Counted from the first letter of the stretch, positions 7,569-17,800 are shown. The stretch: 64,000 nt of DNA from Turneriella sp942492915 (GCA_942492915.1 OW818662.1:2418001-2482000); one strand, 5' to 3'. A program made the numbers and translations. Notes: generated from the sequence alone by a model not told the origin.

Positions 7569-9141
7569 CTTTGTTTAGCCTCTCATGAATTTTCTTATGA
7601 GCAGCATACACGTTCTTGAATTCAGTATACAGTTCGTCATAAATTCTACGGTTCGCGGGGTTCGGATGGTAAGTTTTCTGAATCGCTACTCTACCGGAAA
7701 TATCTTTGAACTTAAACCTGCCCAAAGAGACGCCCGCGAGCAAGGCAACACCGCGCACGTTTGCCTGAATCGCGTCTTCGACCTGTAAGATCTCCCGGTT
7801 CAGCACATCAGCATGAATCTGGCACCACAAATCTGAACGCGCGCCGCCGCCAATCATATTGATGCGCGGCACTTTTCTACCGACGAAGTCTTCAACGGCT
7901 TCGAGCAACCAGCGTGAATTATACGCGACCCCCTCAAATACAGAACGTACCATATCCGCACGCGTTGTACTCAGCGACATGTTAAAGAAGCCGCCGCGTA
8001 TCGTATGGTCTTCGACCGGCGTGCGTTCGCCGATGAGCCACGGGGTGAAGATAAGTTTGCCGCTGCCGGCGGGCACAGTGGCCGCGAGGTCGTTGAAGCG
8101 CTGGTATGCATCGGCTGGCGCCCCTTCTGGCGTGATCGCATCTTTGGGATAAAAAACCTTGTCGCGCAAATACGTCAGGCAATAGCCTGCTGTTTCATGC
8201 TCGTTGCCGACGAGGTAACGGCCAGGAATCGCAGAGGGAATCGTCGCCATATTGTACTCGGGTGACGTTTTCTTGAAGGGCACATGGCAGGTGAGCCAAG
8301 AAGATGTGCCGATGTAAAGATGCGCCGCGTAGTCATCGACGGCACCAGAACCCACCGCTGCTGACTGCACGTCGGGAGTGCCCATCACAACGCGCGCCTT
8401 GTCGGTAATACCGAGATCGTGTGCGGCGTCGGGCAAAATTGGCCCAAGTATGTCAGTCGAACTGTAGAGATCGGGCAGCTTGTTTACATCAAGACCGGTC
8501 GCGCTGATGAGCCCGGGGTGGTAATAGACCTTGCTCAGGTCACGATTGTCGGTGACCCAGTGTAGAGCAATCGAATCTTGCGCGGCCGCAGCCTTGCCGG
8601 TGAGCTTCAGGTTCAGGTAATCTTTCGGTTCGAGAAACTTGTAAGTTTCGCGATATAGGTCGGGCATTTCGTTTTTAATAAAGAGAATATGCGCCAGCGG
8701 ATCTTTGCCCGAAAGCCCCGGCATTCCCGCGGTGAGCAGAATCCATTGGGCGAGTTTGACGACATCGTAGCCCTGAAACTTCAGCAGGCCATCCATCATT
8801 TTTGCGACGTGCTTTGCGCCTCGGGAATCCATCCAGATGATCGAGTTATAGAGGTGCTTGCCGTCTTTGCCGACCGCAACAGTGCCCGACCATTGCGACG
8901 TGACCGCTACGCACGTGATATTTTCTACCGGGACAAGATTTTTTGCAATCAGGCGCTTCGAGGCGCGACAGATTTTTTCCCACCAGTCTGCGGGGTCTTG
9001 TTCTGCGCCACCTTCGGGCAGCAAAATGAGTTCGGTCGCTTCAACTTCGCAGTGCAGCACTTCGCCGGTTTCACGTACGATGGCGACTTTCGGGCCAGAG
9101 GTACCCAGATCGATGGCAAGAACATACTGCTCGGCTTCCAT
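7558..9141 (-). CDS. FGGY-family carbohydrate kinase, xylulokinase-like
   Basis: A 527-residue two-domain ATP-dependent kinase. The N-terminal phosphate motif is VLAIDLGTSGPKVAIV. The first domain includes QWSGTVAVGKDG and IIWMDSRGAKH, and the C-terminal domain carries the FGGY signature region with INMIGGGARSDLWCQIHADVLN, the usual adenosine-binding site. Length and order match xylulokinase and related kinases (ribulo-, glycerol-, LsrK type), but the sugar cannot be read from the sequence. No isomerase or sugar transporter is adjacent; instead the gene is followed by the sphingosine-phosphate-lyase-like gene. A short GAGG precedes the ATG. Confidence 0.85.
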   Translation of the reverse strand: MEAEQYVLAIDLGTSGPKVAIVRETGEVLHCEVEATELILLPEGGAEQDPADWWEKICRASKRLIAKNLVPVENITCVAVTSQWSGTVAVGKDGKHLYNSIIWMDSRGAKHVAKMMDGLLKFQGYDVVKLAQWILLTAGMPGLSGKDPLAHILFIKNEMPDLYRETYKFLEPKDYLNLKLTGKAAAAQDSIALHWVTDNRDLSKVYYHPGLISATGLDVNKLPDLYSSTDILGPILPDAAHDLGITDKARVVMGTPDVQSAAVGSGAVDDYAAHLYIGTSSWLTCHVPFKKTSPEYNMATIPSAIPGRYLVGNEHETAGYCLTYLRDKVFYPKDAITPEGAPADAYQRFNDLAATVPAGSGKLIFTPWLIGERTPVEDHTIRGGFFNMSLSTTRADMVRSVFEGVAYNSRWLLEAVEDFVGRKVPRINMIGGGARSDLWCQIHADVLNREILQVEDAIQANVRGVALLAGVSLGRFKFKDISGRVAIQKTYHPNPANRRIYDELYTEFKNVYAAHKKIHERLNKDHT

Positions 9142-9202
9142 GCCTCAGCGATGCGGGTTGGAGAGTATACGTAAAGCAGAATGTGGATGCAGAACGTTGA
9201 GC

Positions 9203-9243
9203 CCGAAACGCTGTAAGGTGCGAAGCACCGTACAGCGTTTCGG
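9203..9243. repeat. Nested stem-loop upstream of the kinase gene
   Basis: Thirteen base pairs (9203-9215 with 9231-9243) enclose an inner 5-bp stem (9217-9221 with 9225-9229) and a GAA loop. It lies in the 135-bp space between the small secreted protein gene and the FGGY kinase gene, both on the minus strand. Confidence 0.5.
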
Positions 9244-9248
9244 TAATG

Positions 9249-9273
9249 TTTCTGCCGGCAACGCCGGCAGAAA
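9249..9273 (-). terminator. Stem-loop just after the small secreted protein gene
   Basis: TTTCTGCCGGC (9249-9259) and GCCGGCAGAAA (9263-9273) form a perfect 11-bp stem with a 3-nt loop, 3 bases beyond the minus-strand stop at 9277. There is no long T-run after it. Confidence 0.55.
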
Positions 9274-9276
9274 ACT

Positions 9277-9780
9277 TTACATGTCTTTTAGTTTTCCGAG
9301 AACCTGCGTGATGCGCTTCTGAAATTTTGGGTTGTCTTTGAACAGCTCAACCTTTGCCTGGAGTGTTTCTGACATTGTCGTGATCGAAGCCATAAATGCT
9401 TCCATGTCACCCTTCAGCTCTTCCGGTGGTTCGGGCGCTTTCAGAAATTTGAAGCCTTTTTTACCTTCGACGGCCTTTGCGCGTTTTTTCCACTTATCGA
9501 GGTAGTTTGCCCAGTTGTCGAGCGCTTTCACAACTTCTTTGCCCTTCTGCGCCGCGTTCAGTGCTTCGGTCAGCTTATTGGTTTCGGCTGTAATATCGGT
9601 AAGCATTTGTTTGACTTCTGTAATCGCAGCTGCACGGCGAGCAGCACGCTTGCCTTCTTTAGAGTTCGGATCGACTGTCGCGGGTGCCGACGACGGCTCA
9701 GAATCTTGCGCGAAAACTGTGCCGGTGGTGACGAGCAGCAAGCTCGCCAGACCCAGCAGGATAAACCTATTTTTTTTCAT
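9277..9780 (-). CDS. Small secreted, mainly helical protein of unknown function
   Basis: A 167-residue protein starting at the ATG at 9780, which has a good AGGAG site upstream; a start seven codons earlier lacks this. The signal peptide is MKKNRFILLGLASLLLVTTGTVFA, with cleavage after FAQ-like residues. The mature part is Lys/Ala/Glu-rich and predicted to be helical (ITEVKQMLTDITAETNKLTEAL and similar), with a short PEPPEEL linker. I recognise no family. It is single, followed by its own stem-loop, and lies downstream of the OsmC gene on the same strand. Confidence 0.7.
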   Translation of the reverse strand: MKKNRFILLGLASLLLVTTGTVFAQDSEPSSAPATVDPNSKEGKRAARRAAAITEVKQMLTDITAETNKLTEALNAAQKGKEVVKALDNWANYLDKWKKRAKAVEGKKGFKFLKAPEPPEELKGDMEAFMASITTMSETLQAKVELFKDNPKFQKRITQVLGKLKDM

Positions 9781-9891
9781 TCTTTCTCCTGTGTTGATCA
9801 AATACCAATTTTAGGCCACAGCACCACACGGCAACCGCGGCGGGATATGACGCCCGAACGCCCCTGAGCGGACGAGAAAAAAATGCGGAGC

Positions 9892-10290
9892 TCAGCGTGT
9901 TTCGCTGGTTTCAACCGTGATCGAACCCGTCAGCACCTTGTGCACCGGGCAGGCATTCGCGACCGCGATCAAGCGCTCACGCTGCTCAGCAGGCAAATCA
10001 TCGCCAAAATGAATCTTGCGTTTAAATGTTGTCACAGCCTTGTCTGTCTCAAATTCAATGTCGACGCCGATTTCACCCGGCTGCCAGCCTTTGCGTTCGG
10101 CGTACATCCTCATTGTGACAGAAGTGCACGCCGCAAGTGCAGCCGACAGCAGTTCGTAAGGCGTGGGCGCAGTGTCGCCGCCGCCTTTGTCGGTTGGTTC
10201 ATCTGCCAGAATTTTGTGGTTGCGGGCAGTCAGCAGCACGCGGTATTTTTCCACTTCGCTTTTTGATTTCACAGACGCTTGATCGCTCAT
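9892..10290 (-). CDS. OsmC/YhfA-family protein
   Basis: A 132-residue cytosolic protein of the OsmC fold. Both family cysteines are present: the first in LAACTSVTMRMYAERKG and the second in ANACPVHKVLTGS, which matches the YhfA/OsmC-like branch. Members reduce organic hydroperoxides through the cysteine pair; the YhfA-like branch is less well defined. It is a single gene with no obvious partner, and 113 bases separate it from the divergent glyS start. Confidence 0.88.
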   Translation of the reverse strand: MSDQASVKSKSEVEKYRVLLTARNHKILADEPTDKGGGDTAPTPYELLSAALAACTSVTMRMYAERKGWQPGEIGVDIEFETDKAVTTFKRKIHFGDDLPAEQRERLIAVANACPVHKVLTGSITVETSETR

Positions 10291-10403
10291 GTCCCGTCTT
10301 ACCTGCTAACCACACCGGCACAAGGCGAATTTGATTTATCCCGGCGAGATGACCGGTGACTTTGCACTTTACGCAGCGTCTCGCGGCGGTTTTTCCGTGA
10401 GCT

Positions 10404-12515
10404 GTGGCAGAGACCCTTTTATTCGAACTTGCAACCGAAGAGATTCCCGCGGCGTACCAGAAAAATGCCCTGGCCGACTGGCAAAAGCGCCTGCCGCAAC
10501 TCTTGAAAGCTACGGGCCTGCCTCACGGCGCGGCGCAGGTTTTCGCGACCGCCCGGCGCACCGCGTTCACTGTGGCAGCGATTGCCGAAAAGGGTGACGA
10601 TGTAACCGAAACCCTGCAGGGCCCTGCAAAATCTGCCGCGCTTGACGCATCTGGAAAGCCGACCCCGGCGCTCATCGGTTTCTCAAAGAAGGCGGGCATC
10701 GCACCCGAAGAGGTGAAATTTGTCGAATCAGAGAAAGGTACCTATGCGAGCGCGACAGTCACGCGCCAGGGAAAAACTCTGCAATCTGTGCTGCCCGCGC
10801 TCGTGCATGAACTCGTGGCCGGCATGAAATTTCCCCGGTCGATGCGTTGGGCTGATCTCAGCAATGTCTATGCTCGGCCGATTGCCGGCTACTATGCAAA
10901 ATATGGTAAGAACGATTTGACCTTTGCTGAAAGCGAACTGCAGAGTACGATTCTTGCGTCGATGCCTTTCAGACCCGTGCGCGGGCACTTCATACTCGAC
11001 ACAAAACCGATTTCGATTGCCTCTGCCGACACGTACGTCGCCTCGCTGGCCTCACATTCGATCATAGCCGATGCAGCCGAGCGCAAATCAAAAATTGCAC
11101 AGATGCTGCATGCGGCGGCAGCTGCCGAAAAGCTTACGCTGATTGAAAACGATGCGCTGCTCGACGAAGTGAATTTTCTTGTCGAGCGGCCAGGCATTGT
11201 CGTGGGCTCTTTTTCGGCCGATTATCTGCGTCTGCCCGACGGTGTAATTCTTTCTGAAATGAACCAGCACCAGCGCTACTTTGGTCTGCGCGACGCAAAG
11301 AGCAAGCTCAGCAATAGATTTTTGATCGTGGCCAACGCGAATACAACGGACACGAAAACAGCCGAGAATATACGGGCGGGCAACGAACGCGTGCTGCGTG
11401 CGCGCCTGTCTGACGGCGCGTTCTTTTACGACGAAGACCTCAAGCGTCCACTTGCCGATCGCATCGACGACCTCAAACAAATCGTATTTCACGAAGGCCT
11501 CGGCACCTACCGCGAAAAAGTCGACCGCATCGCGGCTTTCGCGCAGCTGATAGCCGACGGCGGGCAAAATGCGGATGAACTCTTGCAGGCAGCCCGGCTC
11601 GCGAAAGCAGACCTAACCACCGCACTCGTCTACGAATTTGACCACCTGCAGGGAGAGATCGGTTCTGTATATGCGGCGCATGCCGGTATCGGCAAAGATA
11701 TTGTCACGGCAATTCACGAACACTACCTGCCGCGTTTTCAGGGCGACGCGCTACCGGCGACGCGACTCGGCGCGCTCATTTCACTCGCCGACAAATGGGA
11801 CAACGCGCTCGCGGCGTTTGTGCTGGGCAAAGAACCGACAGCGAGTGCCGACCCGTTTGCAGTCAGGCGCCAGACTCTCTATATAATGCAGATTCTCGTG
11901 GCACAGAAGATCCGCCTGCCGCTTGCGCACCTCGTTGCAGAATCGCTCGCTGTTTACTCGCGCACAAAACCAATAACGGCGAAGGACATTGAAGCCATAA
12001 CCGAGAAGGTCATGCATTTTTTCAAGGGCCGACTCGTTACTATTTTCGAAGGCGAAGGCTTTGACAAGAAGCTGACTCGGGCCGCCGTTTTTTCAGGCAG
12101 CGACGACGCCTACGATCTGTATGCGCGCGCCTCGGCGCTGCGCGAAATCGCCGAGAAAGACCGCACGAGCTTCGACGCGCTGCTCGCAGCATTCAAGCGA
12201 ATGGCAAATGTCAGCAAAGAGGCAGACCCCGCGGCCAAAGTCGACGCGCTGCTTTTCGCGACCGACCAGGAAAAAGAATTGTATCAGTTTGCCGTGCACC
12301 TGCATGACATGAGTGGCAAGAGCAGTACAGACCTGCTTGGGCATTATACCGCAATATTCGCTGAATTTGCAGCGGGGAAGCCGACGGTTGACGATTTTTT
12401 CGCGCACGTTATGGTAAACCATGAAGATCAAAAAATCCGCACGAACCGGCTCGCGCTGGTGACATACACCATTGCAGCAGTTAAGAATCTTCTCGATCTG
12501 GAGCAACTCGCATGA
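10404..12515 (+). CDS. glyS: Glycyl-tRNA synthetase beta subunit
   Basis: A 703-residue protein matching the beta chain of the bacterial alpha2beta2 glycyl-tRNA synthetase in length and order: N-terminal LLFELATEEIPAAY, then the HD-like core, then a C-terminal anticodon-binding part. The start is a GTG at 10404. The beta chain handles tRNA recognition and is inactive without the alpha chain (GlyQ), which normally precedes it; upstream here lies the divergent osmC gene, so glyQ must be elsewhere. The stop overlaps the hisZ start by 4 nt, so the two genes are translationally coupled. Confidence 0.93.
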   Translation: MAETLLFELATEEIPAAYQKNALADWQKRLPQLLKATGLPHGAAQVFATARRTAFTVAAIAEKGDDVTETLQGPAKSAALDASGKPTPALIGFSKKAGIAPEEVKFVESEKGTYASATVTRQGKTLQSVLPALVHELVAGMKFPRSMRWADLSNVYARPIAGYYAKYGKNDLTFAESELQSTILASMPFRPVRGHFILDTKPISIASADTYVASLASHSIIADAAERKSKIAQMLHAAAAAEKLTLIENDALLDEVNFLVERPGIVVGSFSADYLRLPDGVILSEMNQHQRYFGLRDAKSKLSNRFLIVANANTTDTKTAENIRAGNERVLRARLSDGAFFYDEDLKRPLADRIDDLKQIVFHEGLGTYREKVDRIAAFAQLIADGGQNADELLQAARLAKADLTTALVYEFDHLQGEIGSVYAAHAGIGKDIVTAIHEHYLPRFQGDALPATRLGALISLADKWDNALAAFVLGKEPTASADPFAVRRQTLYIMQILVAQKIRLPLAHLVAESLAVYSRTKPITAKDIEAITEKVMHFFKGRLVTIFEGEGFDKKLTRAAVFSGSDDAYDLYARASALREIAEKDRTSFDALLAAFKRMANVSKEADPAAKVDALLFATDQEKELYQFAVHLHDMSGKSSTDLLGHYTAIFAEFAAGKPTVDDFFAHVMVNHEDQKIRTNRLALVTYTIAAVKNLLDLEQLA

Positions 12516-13576
12516 ATGGTTCGAAAAGCTCTGAAAACAGAGACGCGAAACGGGCACAATCAGCAGGTAGCGCTGCCGAAGCGCGGGCGCTGCGACCGTC
12601 TGCGGTCTCCCACCTTGGGAGCGTAGCCGAAGCGTACCGCAAGGTTTCATCGCCGTATGGCTTCACCATGTACGATGTTGAAGCGACGGCGGCAATTGAG
12701 AAGGCGAGCCGAGCCGCGCAGGATATTGTGCGGGCACACGGTTTTGAGCGCATCATGCCTGCAATGGTCGATTTCCCGGAGACATTCTCAGAAGGCACGC
12801 ATGCGCAGATGTTCACGATGAAAGATAACAGCGGCGAAAGGCTGGCCTTGCGCAATGATATCACGTCGCAGGTCATCAAGGGGTACGTAAGGCAAATTCA
12901 GCAGAAGTCAGACCAGAAGCTGCGGCGATTTTATTATGCCGCACCGGTCTACAAAGACGTGCGCAAGAACTACCCGTTGCCGCGTGAGATTTACCAGATC
13001 GGCTGCGAGGTTGTCGGCGAGTCCGCGTCAGGTCAGCTCAGCAACCTCGTTGCCATCAGCGAAGAAATATTATCAAAAGTCTTTTCACTCTCTTCGGTCA
13101 CTCAGGTTACCGATGTCGTGCTCCACCGGGCGTTCGTCGAAATCGGTGGCGACGCTTTTGCCGAAGCCGAAAGGCGGCGCGACGTTCCCTACTTCGCTAC
13201 GCTGCTTGCAGAAAAGTTCGGTGTGCAGGGCGCAGCGGCGACCGAGCTCGCGCTCTGGTTGCTCTATCCGCAGCCGGAAGATAAGGCTCCGCAATCGGCC
13301 GTCAGCCTTCCCGAAAGCGTACGCATAGCGCTCAAGCAGAGTGAAGCCACGGTTTTCAGCATCATCGCCGAAACAGAAAAGAAGAAAATCCGCACATTCT
13401 GGCAGCCGCTTGCCGAACCGCGCAGCAGCTATTACAGCGGTGCATTTTTTGAGACGTATGTGCCTGGTTTTACCGACCCGATCGCGCGTGGCGGTGAGTA
13501 CAACGAACTGGTGAAACGTTATGCAGACATCGAAGCCGGCGCGTGTGGCTTTGCGCTCGATTTGCTCGCGGTTTAA
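12512..13576 (+). CDS. hisZ: ATP phosphoribosyltransferase regulatory subunit (HisRS-like paralogue)
   Basis: A 354-residue class II synthetase-like protein with motif 2-type LRNDITSQVIKGYVRQ and the histidine-binding-like ARGGEYNELVKRYA (around residue 328), but no anticodon-binding domain. Length and composition fit HisZ, which pairs with the short form of HisG to make the first enzyme of histidine synthesis in the cytosol. The first 45 or so residues are a low-complexity Ala/Ser/Arg extension not typical of HisZ. Part of it is encoded by a DNA inverted repeat (12602-12640). A divergent histidyl-tRNA synthetase is the alternative, disfavoured by the missing C-terminal domain. Confidence 0.8.
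   Translation: MNGSKSSENRDAKRAQSAGSAAEARALRPSAVSHLGSVAEAYRKVSSPYGFTMYDVEATAAIEKASRAAQDIVRAHGFERIMPAMVDFPETFSEGTHAQMFTMKDNSGERLALRNDITSQVIKGYVRQIQQKSDQKLRRFYYAAPVYKDVRKNYPLPREIYQIGCEVVGESASGQLSNLVAISEEILSKVFSLSSVTQVTDVVLHRAFVEIGGDAFAEAERRRDVPYFATLLAEKFGVQGAAATELALWLLYPQPEDKAPQSAVSLPESVRIALKQSEATVFSIIAETEKKKIRTFWQPLAEPRSSYYSGAFFETYVPGFTDPIARGGEYNELVKRYADIEAGACGFALDLLAV
12602..12640. repeat. Inverted-repeat segment inside the hisZ N-terminal extension
   Basis: GCGGT (12602-12606) pairs with ACCGC (12636-12640), and within it CTCCCA (12607-12612) pairs with TGGGAG (12616-12621) around a 3-nt loop. It falls in the part of hisZ coding for a non-conserved Ala/Ser-rich extension, so it may be a palindromic element absorbed in frame. 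Confidence 0.3.
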
Positions 13577-13606
13577 ACTCCGCGCGTTTCTCAGAACTGC
13601 TGCGCC

Positions 13607-14188
13607 TCAGTAGAGGATAATTGTGAAGGCAAAGCCGTATTGACGCGATGCCAGCGAGGTCTGTTTGAAGCGTTCGTCGTCGGTGAACGGAAATGTACCG
13701 AGATCAAAAGCATAGCTGTCGAGGCCTTCCATAAAGATAAACGGATACGCGGGGCTGCGAATCACCAACGAGTAGAAGAGTCCCGGTATCGGGTTGAGCC
13801 TTTCCCATCGCCGGGCAAAACTTTCGTAAAGGCGAACGGTGAATCTTTCGGCGTTGTAGAGGTCGCGGTCGATATCGCTCGGTGCAAGCCCGGCCATGCC
13901 GGTGGCGGCGAGCTGCGTGAAGTCGGTCGCGATCACGAGGTTGGTCAGGTTGCCCGAGTTGCTCGCATAGCCCGTCTGTCGCACGCTGAAGGCAGAGTGA
14001 AACAGCAAAAACCGCACATTGTCGCTCAGGTGGCGCTGCGTGTAATCGCGCAGCTGCCGATCAAATCCGTAGACAGGGTTAATGAGATACTCTTCATGCG
14101 CTGAAATGGGAGTTGCCAGCAGGCACAGCGCCGCCAGGCACGTTTTTACGTGTTGTCGCCAATCGAATCGTGCTTTACAGGCAATCAT
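13607..14188 (-). CDS. Secreted protein of unknown function
   Basis: A 193-residue protein with an N-terminal signal region (hydrophobic TCLAALCLLATPISA). A GTG about 14 codons in (VKTCLAAL) would give a more compact signal peptide. The mature part is rich in Tyr, Phe and Arg, lacks membrane helices, and ends in aromatic/hydrophobic alternation (QYGFAFTIILY) with a terminal aromatic residue, as seen in some outer-membrane or periplasmic proteins. I recognise no family. It converges on hisZ with 30 bases between them and diverges from the LolA-like gene. Confidence 0.65.
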   Translation of the reverse strand: MIACKARFDWRQHVKTCLAALCLLATPISAHEEYLINPVYGFDRQLRDYTQRHLSDNVRFLLFHSAFSVRQTGYASNSGNLTNLVIATDFTQLAATGMAGLAPSDIDRDLYNAERFTVRLYESFARRWERLNPIPGLFYSLVIRSPAYPFIFMEGLDSYAFDLGTFPFTDDERFKQTSLASRQYGFAFTIILY

Positions 14189-14212
14189 AACGATATAAGC
14201 CTTCGTATCTTT

Positions 14213-14824
14213 ATGAACGGCAATTCACCAAACGGCGGATATACATTTTTGAAGCGGTTTGGGGCGCGAGCGGCAAATTCGGCCCTGTTAGTGCTGGGTC
14301 TTGCCGCTGCAACACCCTTGACCGCCGATGCCGCCTACGACGCGCTGAAGGGCCAGGTAAAGGGACTCTATTCGTCATTTCGCGCGACGTTTGCAGTGAC
14401 GTCTTCATCGGGGCAAATTCAAACGGGTAAAATCATGTACCAGTATCCAGGCAAATTGCGCGTAGAGACCGGCACCGGGGTTATCGCTACAAACGGCACG
14501 CATTTATGGGTGCATAACAAGAGCTCTCCGCTGTGCGCACGGCAAGATGTTTCAGGTGTCGGCGGCGGCATTCTCGGCCTGCTCGCGTCATACGATGGGA
14601 CTATTCAGGGAAATACCTACATCTTCAAGAAAAAAGGCGCTCACTACGAAGAGATCGTCGTGCAGGTCGCGAGCGGCATGGTGCGCAGTGTGAGGCTGAA
14701 GCATGGCGACGAGACGACGACGTATTCATTTTCAGGTATGACAATCGACACGGGCATTTCAGGCGCTATGTTCAACTACAAACCCGCGGGCGCCCAGATC
14801 GTCGAGAACCCGCTGAACAACTAA
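14213..14824 (+). CDS. LolA-like periplasmic lipoprotein carrier
   Basis: A 203-residue exported protein. I place the start at the ATG at 14213; the longer reading from 14150 would overlap the divergent gene and push the signal peptide inward. After a signal region ending near TADAA, the protein has the LolA outline: GLYSSFRATFAVTSSSGQIQTGKIMYQYPGKLRVE, then LWVHNK and later strands ending in MFNYKPA. LolA carries lipoproteins across the periplasm from the Lol ABC complex to the outer membrane. The next gene, 34 bases on, encodes an AsmA-like protein, so both probably serve envelope lipid traffic. Confidence 0.75.
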   Translation: MNGNSPNGGYTFLKRFGARAANSALLVLGLAAATPLTADAAYDALKGQVKGLYSSFRATFAVTSSSGQIQTGKIMYQYPGKLRVETGTGVIATNGTHLWVHNKSSPLCARQDVSGVGGGILGLLASYDGTIQGNTYIFKKKGAHYEEIVVQVASGMVRSVRLKHGDETTTYSFSGMTIDTGISGAMFNYKPAGAQIVENPLNN

Positions 14825-14858
14825 TGGCATCCCTGTTCAATGATGACGCACTCAAAAG

Positions 14859-17800
14859 ATGAATGAATTTCCCGACGGTGCGATAGTCCCTGCCTCCCGG
14901 GCGGCCCCCGGGGTGCTGCGCCGCATACTTCGCTATCTCGGATACGCTGCGATCGCCACGGTTGTTTCTGTCATTGTTGCCTATAACTATTGTATGCGGC
15001 CCGCGTTCTTGCAGCCGATTATCATCGAACAGTTTGCCAAAGCGACAAATGGCACCATCGACCTGACTCTTGAAAAAACATCTCTGTTTACCGGATTTCG
15101 CATTCGCAACATCAGCGTTCACGCGCCTCAAGGGTATAAAGATACTCCGATTTTCAGGGCAGGCGAAGTGAATTTGCTGTACAACGTCTTTGGTTTTTTT
15201 CGCGGCAAGTTCGGCGTTCATGAAGTTTCTTTAAATGACAGCGAAATTTTTCTCGAAAAAAAGAACAATGTCTTCAACTTTGAGGCTCTGCTGAAGCCTT
15301 CGCTTGAAAAGCCCAAGCCTGAAAAAGAAGAGAAAGAACCCGGTGATGGCAAGATCTCATGGTTCTTCGACGTGCAGATATTCGCGCGCGTGGCACTCAA
15401 GAACTTCAACTTTGCCCTCGATGCGCTCGACAAATCGAACAAAGCGCGGCAATATGCGCACCTGAAGAATTTCCATTTCGCCCTTTCGTTGCTGACAAAT
15501 GATTTCAGCAAGGTGAATACAAATGATATTCCCGGTCTTATCGCATTGCTGAATACTTTCGTTATACAACTGAATCCGCAGAAGACGATTGACCTCGCGT
15601 ACCAGGGACCGACCGCTTCGGTGAAGTCAAAGCTGGATTTTTTCTGGTTACTGTTCTATGACGGGCTGGCAAAAAAACCTGAATTTCTCTCGCGCATGAA
15701 TATCGGCAACGACGCTGTGCCGGTTTCTCTTGGTAGCGGAAAATCACAGAACCTGCCGTTTCGGCTCAGCCACAAAATAGATTACGAAACAAAAGAAGAT
15801 CACCTGAAAGTTGAAGACTTCAATATCCGGTTTCTCGATGAAACACTCTTAGCCCTGACGGGCACGGGTGAAACGTTGCTCAAACCCGCAAGAAGCGTGC
15901 AGATTGAAACGGGTAAATCTCGCGTGAATCTGGGAAAAATCTACGAGATTCTTGCGCAACTGACGGGCAAACGCGATCTTGTTTATTCGGGTTTTTTCTC
16001 TGTTAAACCAACTAAAATTTCGCTGCGCGGCTCTGCGATCGAAGACCAGGGCGGGCTCAAGCTCGAACGAATCTTTGTCCGTTCAGGAAGATTCACTCTG
16101 TCGATTCCGCAGCTCGACCTTGATCACGCTGCTCAGATCGACCAGTCTTTGAAACCGATACCGGTCAAGACTGCCGAAGTTCGCATGCGCGGCTCGCTGA
16201 ACGGCGCCGCGCTGGGACTCGATGCAAAGCTCACTGCAGACAGAAAAACACAGGCGAGTTTCTATCTTCGCGGGTTTGATATTTCCCCGTTTGCGGGCGG
16301 TGCGGCGACCGGCCTCATCAGCACAACGTTCGCCGCAACGGGTGACTCACCGCAGAATCTGGCAATCAACTTGCGCGTTTTTTCACCTCAGCTCAATTAT
16401 TTTGTCGATAGGGGTAAATCGGGTATCAACCGAATCGATTTCGGCATACGCGGCAGCGTGAAAAGCAGCGAAGATTTCAGGCAGACTACTGTCGACCTGC
16501 CGGCCATTACGCTCACCGACAAAGACAAAGAATACGCAACCGCGGTCGATCTGAAATCGCGCTTGCACCTCGAAAAAGCAGAAACGATGCAATTGCAGTA
16601 CCGTATAGACTCGTTGCTGTTGTCATTCAAAGAGCTCATCGGCACATTACCCGCCGCTCAGCAAGAGCAGATCGGCGGCTTGATCAAGACCGTAAACCCC
16701 GGCAGAACCCTCAGAGCCGACGGCGAAACCAACGTGACAATCATCGGCAACGAAAAGCAGATTCAACATACGACGCAGATTGCGCTTCCCGATGTGCACG
16801 TTGACGACATACAGATTAAAGCCAAAGCCCGGCTGCAGCCACCCTATACATATCTCGACTATTTCAGTATCACGGGACTGCGTAAGGCTTTGAGCATCAG
16901 CGCCGACGGACAGCTCAAAGATACCGCTGAAAATGCTGAAGATCCGAAAACGGGCAAAACTATTCGCACGGTCAACAAGGTGCCCGATCTGAAATACAAA
17001 ATTGAACTCGCACGCAAAGAAGAGAGTGAGATTCTCGACGACACGTTTTTGGTCGGTCTGTTTTCAATTGCCGGCACCGCCAAGGGCAATCTCGTAAATG
17101 GCGTTGTGAAGATCGACTCGCTCAGCTTTCGTAACCGCCAGGCACGGGTACATAACGTAAACCTGCTGTTTCCGTTCAAGCATGACCTGCATCTGAAAAA
17201 GACACTCAATCTGCGCGCTGGTAACAAAGAACGTATTATTAAGAACTACAATTTCAACCGTGCTTACAATTTCTCCATACAGAGCGTTGAAATTCCCGAC
17301 CCTAACAACAGCAAAGAATGGCTCAACCTGATCTATTCGCGCGGCAAATATCCTGCGATTGGGGCGTCGATGGAATACAAAGACAACGTTTTTGTGATGC
17401 CGGTCATGCAGTTATATACTCTGAACGGGGTTGTAACCATTTCAGACACGCTTTTTAATCTCGGTAGATTAAGGCCGAGCGAAATGGAATATTCGACAAC
17501 GATACAAATCAAGGATATCGACCTTAAACCGCTCATGGCCAAAGAAAAGGCCGACGCGATCACCGATGGAAAGTTGCGGATTGATATTCTGCTGACCGGC
17601 AATCGCCTCGACAAACCTGTCGAGAATTTGAACGGTTATCTTTCGATTTTTCGTATCGGACCCGAATTCGCCGAGACGGTCATGCGCGCTGTAATGCCAA
17701 AGAGCTCAAACTTCGTCAATACACTTGCGACAAATTCGGCGGTGCCCCGAAAAATCGATATTGAACTCAGGGATGGCTTTGTCTATTCAGATATTCCCAT

